A DNA stretch of 64,000 nucleotides from Microcoleus sp. FACHB-DQ6. Its GTDB lineage: Bacteria; Cyanobacteriota; Cyanobacteriia; Cyanobacteriales; Microcoleaceae. The stretch is taken from assembly GCA_014695175.1 (NCBI GenBank), contig JACJNV010000105.1:17267-81266 (forward strand), given 5' to 3'. Every line of letters starts with the position of its first letter. Within the stretch, counting starts at the first letter, position 1. The notes beneath the pieces are model-generated. The model saw only the letters and a list, made by a program, of their open reading frames with translations. It had not been told where the DNA came from and searched no databases. Below are positions 45,673 through 54,565 of this stretch, in pieces. The position numbers and the translations under genes are program-made.

Positions 45673-48150
45673 TTACTCAGCGCCTTGGGGCAGCAATTCC
45701 CGCTTTTGACCTTGCAGCACCTTAACAATTCCGTCCTCGCCCACATCGACAACAGCGGTGTCGCCGTCTTTGATGCGGCCAGAAAGGATTTCCTCAGCCA
45801 AACTGTCTTCCAGCAAGCGCATGATGGCGCGGCGCAGGGGTCGGGCTCCGTAGCTGGGGTTGTAGCCTTCTTCTACCAGCCGTTCCTTGAATTTTTCGGT
45901 CACTTCCAGGGTGATTCCCTGTTCTGTCAAACGACCGAACACTTCTTTGAGCATGATGACCGCGATTTCCTTGACTTCTTCCTTGTTCAACTGGCGGAAG
46001 ACGATAATTTCGTCGAGTCGGTTGAGGAATTCGGGGCGGAAGTAGTTTTTGAGTTCTTCGTTAACCAAAGAACGAATGCGGTTGTAATTAGCATCGGCTT
46101 GGTTGTCGCTGAACTCGAAACCGAGACCGCCGCCGCCTTTTTCAATCACCTTAGAACCGATGTTTGAGGTCATAATCAGCAGCGTATTTTTGAAGTCTAC
46201 GGTGCGACCTTTGGCATCTGTTAAGCGACCGTCTTCCAATATTTGCAAAAGCATATTGAAGACATCGGGGTGGGCTTTTTCGATTTCGTCGAACAGCACG
46301 ACGGTGTAAGGACGGCGGCGGACTGCTTCTGTGAGTTGGCCGCCTTCGTTGTAGCCGACGTAGCCTGGAGGAGAACCGATGAGTTTGGAGACGGTGTGAC
46401 GTTCCATGTACTCCGACATATCCAGCCGAATCATGGCGTCTTCGGAACCGAAGAAGTAGCCGGCTAGGGCTTTGGTGAGTTCGGTTTTGCCGACGCCGGT
46501 GGGCCCGGAGAAGATGAAACTGGCGATCGGGCGATTTGGATTTTTCAAGCCAACGCGAGCGCGGCGGATGGCGCGGGAAACGGCTTTCACTGCTTCTTCC
46601 TGGCCGATCAAGCGCTGGTGCAAGGTATCTTCCATGTGCAGCAGCTTTTCGGATTCGGATTCGGTCAGTTTGTTTACCGGTACGCCCGTCCAGCTTGCCA
46701 CGATTTGAGCGATATCTTCTTCGGTGACAACTGGCGATGGGTCGGTTTCGCCGGTGCGGGCCGAGTCGGTTTTTTTGGCTTGGGAAATAGCGCGAATTTC
46801 GGCTTTGATCGTCATTTCCCGATCGCGCAATTCGCCTGCTTTGTCAAAGTCTTGAGAACGAACCGCTTCGTCTTTATCTTTGAGGACTTGGCGCAGTTCT
46901 TTGTCAAGTTCTTTGGCTGCGGGGGGCAGTTGCGAGTTGATCAGGCGGACTCTAGAACCTGCTTCGTCTACCAAGTCAATTGCTTTGTCTGGGAGGAAGC
47001 GATCGGAGATGTATCGGTGAGAGAGTTTGGCTGCAGCTTCGAGGGCCGTGTCCAAGATTTTCAGCTTGTGGTGCTGTTCGTAGCGTTCCCGCAGACCGAA
47101 GAGAATCTCGATCGTCTCGTCAACGGTGGGTTCGCCGACCATGACGGGCTGGAAGCGCCGTTCTAGGGCTGCGTCGCGCTCGATGTGCTTGCGGTACTCG
47201 TCGAGGGTGGTGGCGCCGATGCACTGGAGCTCGCCTCTAGCCAAAGCCGGCTTGAGGATGTTGGCTGCGTCGATCGCCCCTTCAGCCGCACCTGCACCGA
47301 TCAAAGTGTGCACTTCGTCAATCACCAAAATCACGTTACCCGCTGTGCGGATTTCGTCCATGATTTTTTTGAGGCGTTCTTCAAATTCTCCCCGGTATTT
47401 GGTACCGGCAACGAGCAAGCCGATGTCGAGGGTAACGACCCGCTTGTCTTCAAGGATGTCTGGGATGTCGTTGTTAGCGATGCGCTGGGCGAGGCCTTCG
47501 GCGATCGCGGTTTTGCCGACTCCGGGTTCGCCGATGAGCACCGGGTTATTTTTGGTGCGGCGACCGAGGATTTGAATTACCCGTTCGATTTCTTTTTGGC
47601 GTCCGACTACTGGGTCTAGTTTGCCATCGACCGCCATTTGAGTGAGGTTGGCGCCGAATTCATCGAGGGTTGGGGTTTTGGTGCGGGCACCGCCGCCGGT
47701 GGCTGCGACTTCTGCGGTTTCTCCCAGCATCCGAATCACTTGGGTGCGGACTTTCGACAAGTCTACTCCCAGGTTTTCTAAGACTCTGGCCGCTACTCCT
47801 TCACCTTCGCGGATCAGGCCCAGCAGCAGGTGTTCAGTACCTATATAGTTGTGTCCGAGTTGGCGAGCTTCTTCGAGGGACAGTTCTAGAACCCGCTTGG
47901 CGCGGGGGGTGAACGGAATTTCGACTGCTACGAAGCCGGAACCGCGCCCGATAATTTTTTCGACCTCAATCCGAGCGTCTTTGAGGTTGACCCCCATTGA
48001 TTTGAGGACTTTCGCTGCAACCCCGGTTCCTTCTCCGATCAGACCCAGGAGGATCTGTTCTGTCCCTACGAAGTTGTGACCCAGGCGGCGAGCTTCTTCC
48101 TGGGCCAACATGATTACTTTTATTGCTTTTTCTGTGAAGCGTTCAAACAT
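45673..48150 (-). CDS. clpC: Clp protease ATPase subunit ClpC
   Basis: 825 residues. Two Clp_N repeats ([29 protein letters not shown]...), AAA-1 with GEPGVGKTA and [32 protein letters not shown], a UVR/M domain ([18 protein letters not shown]), AAA-2 with GPTGVGKTE and [11 protein letters not shown], and a C-terminal Clp_D2-small domain. Unfoldase for ClpP-type proteases, essential in cyanobacteria and involved in phycobilisome and general protein turnover. ATG is likely; monocistronic with its own terminator. Confidence 0.97.
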   Translation of the reverse strand: MFERFTEKAIKVIMLAQEEARRLGHNFVGTEQILLGLIGEGTGVAAKVLKSMGVNLKDARIEVEKIIGRGSGFVAVEIPFTPRAKRVLELSLEEARQLGHNYIGTEHLLLGLIREGEGVAARVLENLGVDLSKVRTQVIRMLGETAEVAATGGGARTKTPTLDEFGANLTQMAVDGKLDPVVGRQKEIERVIQILGRRTKNNPVLIGEPGVGKTAIAEGLAQRIANNDIPDILEDKRVVTLDIGLLVAGTKYRGEFEERLKKIMDEIRTAGNVILVIDEVHTLIGAGAAEGAIDAANILKPALARGELQCIGATTLDEYRKHIERDAALERRFQPVMVGEPTVDETIEILFGLRERYEQHHKLKILDTALEAAAKLSHRYISDRFLPDKAIDLVDEAGSRVRLINSQLPPAAKELDKELRQVLKDKDEAVRSQDFDKAGELRDREMTIKAEIRAISQAKKTDSARTGETDPSPVVTEEDIAQIVASWTGVPVNKLTESESEKLLHMEDTLHQRLIGQEEAVKAVSRAIRRARVGLKNPNRPIASFIFSGPTGVGKTELTKALAGYFFGSEDAMIRLDMSEYMERHTVSKLIGSPPGYVGYNEGGQLTEAVRRRPYTVVLFDEIEKAHPDVFNMLLQILEDGRLTDAKGRTVDFKNTLLIMTSNIGSKVIEKGGGGLGFEFSDNQADANYNRIRSLVNEELKNYFRPEFLNRLDEIIVFRQLNKEEVKEIAVIMLKEVFGRLTEQGITLEVTEKFKERLVEEGYNPSYGARPLRRAIMRLLEDSLAEEILSGRIKDGDTAVVDVGEDGIVKVLQGQKRELLPQGAE

Positions 48151-48857
48151 GATTTATTCCCATCACCTGCTGCTATGTGCCCGTTTCGAGGTCACGCTCG
48201 CACAACGAGCGTTTGTGTTCGAGCGTTAACTCGTACTGCTTATTCTAGCGCGACACTCCCAACCTATCTGCCGCACTCGGCTGCGGTTGCAGATTCCAGG
48301 CTCATGTTGCAGGGTGGCTTTCAACTGGGAAGACCCAAATGGTGGCTGACCTACAACCTCCCCTAGACTGCAAGAAGATTGCTCTTCTCGGCCCGTGCCC
48401 AACCTACGACTACGTATTGATGGATTCTAGCATAATCTTTTTGGCTGTTATGCAGGTGCAAAAGTGATAATTCTCCAAGTACAGGCCGGGTTTTGCACAA
48501 AACTTATTAGTTAGATGCACGATCGATCCCCTAAACTCGCTCTTAAGCTGTTGTCCATCTCAAGAATCTTTTGGTTGGCGAGGGAAAGAGCGAGCTGGGC
48601 TTTTTTTATCTAAAATTTTGTCTCAAATCCTTTGAAGATTTGGGTGTTCTTCATGTTGTCTGTTGTGCGATCGCTCCTGAGCAATTAGTGACTGTTGATA
48701 GACTCTGAGGGGTTTGGCTCAGACTATACTCAGCAAGGTCAAAGACCTTGCTTTCGTAGCAGAGTGCTTTGGCTGTTAACTCGTCTGACTTAAAAGTCTG
48801 AAACTTCAATCGTGGAAAAGAATCTAAATCCTGTTTAAGGCGTAGTGAAAGTAAATA
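48151..48857. other. Divergent promoter region between clpC and the histidine-phosphatase pseudogene
   Basis: 707 bp without a protein gene. Two structures stand out. CTCGCTCTT (48536-48544) can pair with AAGAGCGAG (48587-48595), followed by GGGCTTTTTTT, which could end a small RNA or leader. AGCAAGGTC-AAA-GACCTTGCT (48732-48752) is a perfect 9-bp hairpin. Upstream of clpC, 48195-48240 holds ACGCTCGCAC/AACGAGCGTTT inverted pieces. Confidence 0.55.
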
Positions 48858-50942
48858 ATGAACATTAGAAACTTAGATGACCAGGTAGAAAGTACCGAAA
48901 ATGGATCGATCGAACTTACAGGTAAATTCCAGGATGCAGCCACAAAAACTTCTGCGGCTTGACACAAAGAATTCAATGCAGAAGACCTAGGACGTGTCTA
49001 CTTTATTCGGCACGGTGAAAGTACCAGTAACGAACGCAACATTTTTGCAGGAGTTCTGGATGTTGACCTCACATCCTTTGGCCGGTTGCAGGCGCGCCGT
49101 GCAGGTGTTGACCTAAAGAAAAAAGGTACAAAGTTTGACGCAGTATATGTCTCCCACATGAGACGGGCACGGCAAACCTGTGAAATCGCCCTTGCTGAAA
49201 GTCAAGCACTAAAGTCGCCAAATACCCCCGTTGAGATAGATCATCGAATTAGCGAGAAATCCTTTGGCATTTTTGCGGGTCGCAACCTCAATCTGCTGCG
49301 TCTAGCCTTGGGCTACGAAGGCTTCGAGGAAATGTTGCACTCGCACAACGAAGCACCTCCGGCTGGCGAAAAGATTGCCCAAGTTTACTCTCGCGCTGCC
49401 CGTTTCTACGAGGAGAAGGTTGTACCGCACTTGGAACGCGGTGAAACAGTTCTAGTAGTGTGCCACCAATATGTATTGGAGCCTCTAGCACTTTATTTAA
49501 GCGGTCTACCGCCGCAGGCTTATAAACACCTGAAACTCCCCAACGGTAAAGCTCTCAGCGGTGTGGATCTCGTCAAGTTTCGCGACAAGGAATCTGGTGG
49601 TGCCGCTTCTGTGCGGAAAGAGATCAACGATCTTTCAATTATGTGGGCGATTTTGATCTATGCCGCCGCCTTCTTGCTGGGAAGCTTGGCAAGGGCAATC
49701 AGCACCTCAGAAGCAGGGATTCCGTCAGTCCTATTTCGAGCAATAATCGTTGCGTGTCTTGCCGCCTCAACGTTTTATACCTACCTAGACATTGACTTTG
49801 CAGCGAGTAAACGCAAAGTAACCTCTACTGTGAAGTATCTAGTTTACGGGTGGATGGCAGTGCGATGGGCAGTTGGGCTATTTTTAATATTTTCTGGACT
49901 CTTGTATCAGACTGAGGCCGATCTGTACAAAGTTTTGTGGGTGCTGTTTTGGATGGTTCCGCCAGCCCTGACTTCCCCAGTTTTATCAGTGCTTTGGGGC
50001 GGTAATCTTTATCCGTCGGCTTTATTGTCAAGAACGTTATCAATCGTTGCTCCACTGGCGCTTCTGGCTACATTGAAGGTTGCCAATTCACCGATTAACG
50101 TTGACAGCCTGATCTTTTTCGGCATCATTCTAATTGTAGGTCTGGCAATACCGGGAGCGATCGCCCAGTTTTGGCGCGACCAATCCCCGGTGGAATCCAA
50201 CCACCACAGTAAAAACTGGAAATTCATCGGAGTGCTTGCTGTCGCATTCCTGGCATTGGCAACAGGGTTTCAGTTTACTCCCTCAACCTTCATTTCGGAT
50301 CTATTTTCTTCAACCGATCCGAACCGCTCGCTCGCCTGTCTGCAACAGCTAGCATTGGCAACTTTAGTGTTTGTCTCAATGCGCGTTTTGGCTGTATTAA
50401 CCTCAGCATTTACGAAGGGCAAGCTTAGCAAGGCAGAAGCTCGGGATGCTTATATCCTGCTTGTGAATCCCAACTTTTTCCTTTGGGCGGCTCTTTTCAT
50501 CGGAATTAGTGCAACGGCAAATCCAGAAGCCGTAAGGTATGCAATTTTTTGGGCAGCGCTGGGATTTTTCTGCATACCGCTCATCGAACAGATATTGTTT
50601 ATGAATTCATTTGGCAATGATATATTGAGAGAAACACTGCGTTCTTCGAGAGTGGCAACAGAAGATGTTAAAAAGCTTTTCTTGCAATTGGATACGGATG
50701 GAAGTAAGTCGCTGGAACGAACTGAGATTATGGAGCTGTTAGGGCTAATCGAAGATATGACAACAGGCGAACGTAGCTCTGAAGAAGTCAGAAGCTACAT
50801 CACTGATTATCTGTTCAACATTCTTGACAGCGATAAAAATGGCACTGTCGATTTAGCAGAGTTAGAAGAGTACGTATCAACCTATGGGTTAGTTGCCAAC
50901 CTGAACGTCGGATCTGCTAGTGCATCCCCAGTTGGAGGATAA
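48858..50942 (+). pseudogene. Histidine phosphatase / ten-TM / EF-hand protein with in-frame TGA
   Basis: The frame from ATG 48858 runs 34 codons, meets TGA at 48960-48962, and continues open to 50942. The first catalytic motif FIRHGESTSNERN lies just after the TGA, and no ATG, GTG or TTG occurs between the TGA and codon TTG 49086, which is beyond that motif. The product would therefore need readthrough or a repaired stop. Downstream domains: rest of the phosphoglycerate-mutase-like phosphatase (SHMRRARQTCEIA, VVCHQYVLEPL), about ten membrane helices with a BASS/AEC-like PPALTSPVLSVLWGG, and two canonical EF-hand loops, DTDGSKSLERTE and DSDKNGTVDLAE. It may be recently inactivated or a sequencing error. 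Function of an intact form is unknown. Confidence 0.85.
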
Positions 50943-50972
50943 GTGGCGATCGCCAAGAGTTGATACTAATGG

Positions 50973-51004
50973 ATCTGACAGAATTTTTGTAAATTCTGTC
51001 AGAT
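50973..51004. terminator. Perfect 14-bp hairpin after the EF-hand gene
   Basis: ATCTGACAGAATTT-TTGT-AAATTCTGTCAGAT, 30 bp past the stop. No T-run follows, so it may protect the 3' end of the transcript or mark a decayed element. Confidence 0.7.
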
Positions 51005-51012
51005 TCCAATTA

Positions 51013-51156
51013 AATAGAGAAGCAATTTACAGAGCCAGTTTCTCCCCAGCCCGTCAAACTTTAGCTTTAAAAACCTATCCCAAAGCGATCGAAATCGGAC
51101 GAGAAGATTATGGTAACGGCAAAATTCCCCATCTTGTTTCGGAAAAATCCGTGCAT
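51013..51156 (+). repeat. Gene-relic segment, copy 1 (WD40 scrap plus duplicated 80 bp)
   Basis: 51013-51078 reads LNREAIYRASFSPARQTLALK in frame, clearly like a WD40 repeat (YRASFSPDGQTLA). It joins 51076-51156, coding PKAIEIGREDYGNGKIPHLVS, which recurs at 53978-54059 on the other side of the ion-channel gene with about 10 differences. No complete gene is present; I read it as debris. Confidence 0.7.
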
Positions 51157-51198
51157 TGTCCGGCAGGAGCGGTTTCGGAAAGCCTTACAAATTGACAT

Positions 51199-51281
51199 TT
51201 GGTAGGTTGGTCTCTAGGAACAAAACCCAACGCTGCATGAGTGTTTGTTGGGTTTTACTATCGCTAGGTTCCAACCTACAA
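51199..51281. repeat. Nested inverted repeat of the TAGGTTGG family
   Basis: Outer arms TAGGTTGG/CCAACCTA enclose inner arms AAAACCCAAC/GTTGGGTTTT separated by CGCTGCATGAGTGTTT. A well-known class of cyanobacterial intergenic palindrome, MITE-like in form. Confidence 0.8.
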
Positions 51282-51449
51282 AGTTGATAAAAGCGACGTT
51301 TATTACGAGTTAACTTCCTTAAGTTGCTGCACGGGTTCAGAATATCGAGTTAGATAATTAACCCACTTTGGCCTTGACTATGACATAAGGCATTGGTTGA
51401 ATTACGGATATATGTTTTGACTTTTTACCTATTGAATGGTTGGATAAAA

Positions 51450-53744
51450 ATGCGTGGAAAAAATATTATTATCTGGTTAGCCCTTGTTTTGTTAGCCCTA
51501 ACAGTGAGTATAGGTACTGCTATCTTCAACAGGCAAAACCAAGAAAATATAACTATAGCGATCGCTGCTCCCTTAACCAATGCAGGGGCAGCGACAGAAA
51601 TAGCAGGGAAGTCAATGCTCCGAGGGGCTGAACTCTACGTTAAGGAGGTCAATAGGGCAGGGGGAATTGGTGGCAAGCACCTGACCCTACAAGTCTATGA
51701 CGACCAAGCAAAACCCAACGCGGCTGAAGAAGTAGCCAAGAAAATTGTTCAGTCAAAAGCAGTCGCCGTCATCGGTCACTATTCCAGCAGCACATCTAAG
51801 GCAGCCGGAAAAATTTATCAAGCCTACGGTATTCCAGCTATCAGCGGTTCAGCGACTGCTGATTCAGTCACCCAGGGGAATGATTGGTATTTTCGCACGA
51901 TTTTTGCCGACAGCTTTCAGGGCAAATTTATCGCTTATTACTTGAAACAGGTATTAGGATATTCAAAAATTTGCCTCGTTCACGGCTACGATGCTTATGG
52001 TTTAGGTTTAGGTCAAACCATTGAAGCACAATTCCAACAATTGGGAGGAGAGATCCTAGGCAAGTGGAAGTTAGAAGAAAACCAAAATAAAGCCACAGAC
52101 CAGATTATTATTCAACAATTGCAGAAACTCAAGCAGCTCGGTCAAGCTCCAGAAGCAGTTGTCTTGGCTACTAATCGCGATCAAGTGACGAACTTGCTTG
52201 CTGAAATGAAAAATCGCAATCTGGATTTTCCTGTATTTGGTGGCGATGATTTAGGGGATGTGGCTATTGCTCAAGCCTTTACGGAGCGCCCTGAAGAAAA
52301 GGAAAGTCCTGGCTTCTTTACGAACGGTCTTTACGCCACAGTCCCACTCATTTATGACGTTGCTGACGATCGGATTCTACAATTTAGGAGAAGATTTGAA
52401 CAGACTTACGGAACTCCTCCCGGTTGGTCGGCTGGTTCTTACTATGATGCTGTCAGTGCGGTGGTGGAAGCCATTAATCGGACTCAATTGAGGAAGCAAG
52501 ATTTACCAAAAGCGGCTTTTACGGGGAAAGACATTAAACAAGACCGTTACTGGGTTAAAGAGGGTTTGGCTGCGATCGACACCCCAGAGACAGCGATTCA
52601 AACAGGAACTAGAACCTTTTACTTGGATAAGGAACGAAATGCTGTTGTCCCTATTGCTGTGGGACTGTTTGACAAAGCGAATCTTGTCTCGGCTTTTACC
52701 CAACTGCAAAATATTCCCAACATCCGAAAAGTTGCCAATCTAGAGTCACAAATCAAGAACAGCAATATCGTGCAGATCGGCCAGCAATTCCTGCAAAAAA
52801 CCAACATTGTTTACGCGGGTATTGATATCAATAAAATTGGCTCGCTCGACGAAAAAACTTCAACCTATTTGGTCGATTGTTATCTGTGGTTTAGATATAA
52901 AGGAGAACTAGATGCTGATAATATTGAATTCATCAATTATGGCATAAATCGGCTCGATTCAGGGGAAAAATTAAAACTTAGCGACCCCATAAAAGTCGGT
53001 AAAGAAGCGGGTGTCAATCATAAGGTATACCGGATTAAAGCCGATTTTCATGAAGAGTTTGATTTTCACAATTATCCGTTCGACGATCAGCATTTGTCGG
53101 TGAGATTTCGACACGCAAACCTCACACGAGACAAGCTGATTTACGCAATAGATTTTGTCGGAATGCGCGATAAGTCATCGACCATCAAGGAATTACCTAA
53201 ACAATGGAAAGAGCAGGTCTTTCAGGAAATCAGCTCTTGGAATCCTCAAAAGGTTTCCTTCTACCAAGATACCCTGACTAACAGTTCTACTCTAGGCGAT
53301 CGCCGAGTTATTGATAGCGACTCCAATTTAGAATACTCTCAGTTCAATGCTGTCATTGACATCGAAAGGGACTTACTTGGTTTCAGCATCAAAAATTTGC
53401 TCCCCCTCTGGTTCTTTGTGGTTGTGGCATACCTGTTATTGTTTCTTCCCTTTGAGCATCTCTCAGCCGAGGTATTGAGCGGTCTGCTCCTAGCGGTCGT
53501 ATTTTACCATCTGAGCTTGCTACAGGCTCTACCAGATGGCGTGGGTTATGTCGTTGCCCTCGACTATGCCTTTTATCTAGTTTACTTGCTACTGGGTTTA
53601 GAGCTAGTGCTAGTCATTGTGGGGCATAGAGAGATTTTCCAAAAGAGCGAACTCAAGCTTAGCCAATTAATGGGGTTTGGAAGAATGGCTTTTCCCATCC
53701 TTATTTTAATGTTTTGTGGTCTGTTTTACGGGTTCTATTTCTAG
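51450..53744 (+). CDS. Pentameric ligand-gated ion channel fused to an amino-acid-binding-type domain
   Basis: 764 residues from ATG 51450; a TTG start 19 codons earlier is open but weaker. Residues 5-26 are a signal or anchor helix. Residues 34-415 form a type I periplasmic-binding domain of the Leu/Ile/Val-binding family (ITIAIAAPLTNAG, MLRGAELYVKEVNRAGGIGGKHLTL, VIGHYSSSTSKAAGKIYQ, WYFRTIFADSFQG). Residues 450-640 match the extracellular beta domain of pentameric channels, including DCYLWFRYKGELD and the Pro-loop FHNYPFDDQHL, without the eukaryotic disulphide. Four membrane helices follow (648-666, 672-694, 698-724, 746-763), M2 beginning HLSAEVLSGLLLAVV. This would be a ligand-gated channel in the inner membrane whose extra N-terminal domain may sense an amino acid or other small ligand. 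Ion selectivity and ligand are not readable. Flanked by duplicated relic segments. Confidence 0.88.
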   Translation: MRGKNIIIWLALVLLALTVSIGTAIFNRQNQENITIAIAAPLTNAGAATEIAGKSMLRGAELYVKEVNRAGGIGGKHLTLQVYDDQAKPNAAEEVAKKIVQSKAVAVIGHYSSSTSKAAGKIYQAYGIPAISGSATADSVTQGNDWYFRTIFADSFQGKFIAYYLKQVLGYSKICLVHGYDAYGLGLGQTIEAQFQQLGGEILGKWKLEENQNKATDQIIIQQLQKLKQLGQAPEAVVLATNRDQVTNLLAEMKNRNLDFPVFGGDDLGDVAIAQAFTERPEEKESPGFFTNGLYATVPLIYDVADDRILQFRRRFEQTYGTPPGWSAGSYYDAVSAVVEAINRTQLRKQDLPKAAFTGKDIKQDRYWVKEGLAAIDTPETAIQTGTRTFYLDKERNAVVPIAVGLFDKANLVSAFTQLQNIPNIRKVANLESQIKNSNIVQIGQQFLQKTNIVYAGIDINKIGSLDEKTSTYLVDCYLWFRYKGELDADNIEFINYGINRLDSGEKLKLSDPIKVGKEAGVNHKVYRIKADFHEEFDFHNYPFDDQHLSVRFRHANLTRDKLIYAIDFVGMRDKSSTIKELPKQWKEQVFQEISSWNPQKVSFYQDTLTNSSTLGDRRVIDSDSNLEYSQFNAVIDIERDLLGFSIKNLLPLWFFVVVAYLLLFLPFEHLSAEVLSGLLLAVVFYHLSLLQALPDGVGYVVALDYAFYLVYLLLGLELVLVIVGHREIFQKSELKLSQLMGFGRMAFPILILMFCGLFYGFYF

Positions 53745-54114
53745 GTCAATAACTGCGGAAAGATAACAAGTTCCTTCAAATGTTCGTCTACCTTTTTTTT
53801 AACAGATTTAACTGACGCCCTCACCTCTATTTTCAAGAATGGACAACTGGGTTATGCTTAGTGAGAGAGATTGAGGAGTATTTCTACTCAGTATTGTCTA
53901 GGACGATCGACTTCGCTCCACTGTTGCAGTGTATACTGCCCGTCGGGGGGTGCGGAATGTGGGATCAAACTTGCTCCTATTCCCAAAGCGATCGAAATCG
54001 GACGAGAAGATGATAGTAACGGCAAAATTCCTCATCTCGTTTCCCAAACCTCTGTGCATCGGGGCGCAAGTTTGCTTTCAGATAGCCCTAAAAATTAACC
54101 AAGGAAAATATCCA
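53745..54114. other. Intergenic gap with relic copy 2
   Basis: 370 bp. The first 100 bp after the channel gene hold no terminator I can see. 53978-54059 is copy 2 of the duplicated segment. Longer ORFs reported through here are extensions of the following gene or relic frames. Confidence 0.5.
53978..54059 (+). repeat. Duplicated 80-bp segment, copy 2
   Basis: It matches 51076-51156 (CCCAAAGCGATCGAAATCGG, GACGAGAAGAT, GGCAAAATTC all shared), 2.9 kb away in the same orientation, with the channel gene between. Confidence 0.8.
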
Positions 54115-54432
54115 ATGAAGTTAGACAAGTTTGTACTCGCACAAAACATGACATTTCTAATCGCCATTCCACCACAAAGTAATTTGGCGAAATTGCTCTC
54201 CTTTTGCTTAGCGACAAAGGCTAGAAAAAAGACGACCGGAACAGAAATCTTAAAAATAACTTGTGACCTAATGGAAAACCCATCTAATTTGCCCTATTGG
54301 ACTCAAGACGTGATGGGACTAGATTTAGATTACACCAGTGAAGAGTGGAAAGCTTTAGGAGAAATGGGCATCAACGATGCAGAGGAGTTTATGGCTACCC
54401 TCTGCCAAGAGTTGGAAAATTTAAGTTTGTAA
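54115..54432 (+). CDS. Hypothetical protein (105 aa)
   Basis: MKLDKFVLAQNMTFLIAIPPQSNLAKLLSFCL..., ending MGINDAEEFMATLCQELENLSL. No family recognised. ATG 54115 with AAGGAA upstream is chosen; the longer frame from 53929 runs through the relic repeat and is unlikely. It lies 133 bp before the globin gene on the same strand and could be cotranscribed. Confidence 0.55.
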   Translation: MKLDKFVLAQNMTFLIAIPPQSNLAKLLSFCLATKARKKTTGTEILKITCDLMENPSNLPYWTQDVMGLDLDYTSEEWKALGEMGINDAEEFMATLCQELENLSL

Positions 54433-54565
54433 TATCTGGCCCTAGCGTCAGCAAAGAAACTCTCAGGTTCCAAACACTCTATCAAAAGCATTCCTCAGAG
54501 CCGGATAGTTAAAAAACCCTGTCTTTAGACAAGGAAGCGTCAACTTTCAAGAGAGAAACAAAAAT

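Noticed and set aside
46618..47166. 182-codon and other plus-strand ORFs across clpC
   Set aside because: Antisense to the perfectly conserved AAA+ modules of ClpC; composition (Phe/Val/Gly-rich) reflects reverse-complement codon bias.
50920..51195. 91-codon ORF downstream of the EF-hand gene
   Set aside because: It is composed of a WD40-like scrap and the duplicated relic segment and overlaps the previous gene's end; treated as debris, not a gene.
53929..54114. Longer N-terminus for the 105-residue hypothetical protein
   Set aside because: The extension runs through the duplicated relic segment; ATG 54115 with AAGGAA is a better start.
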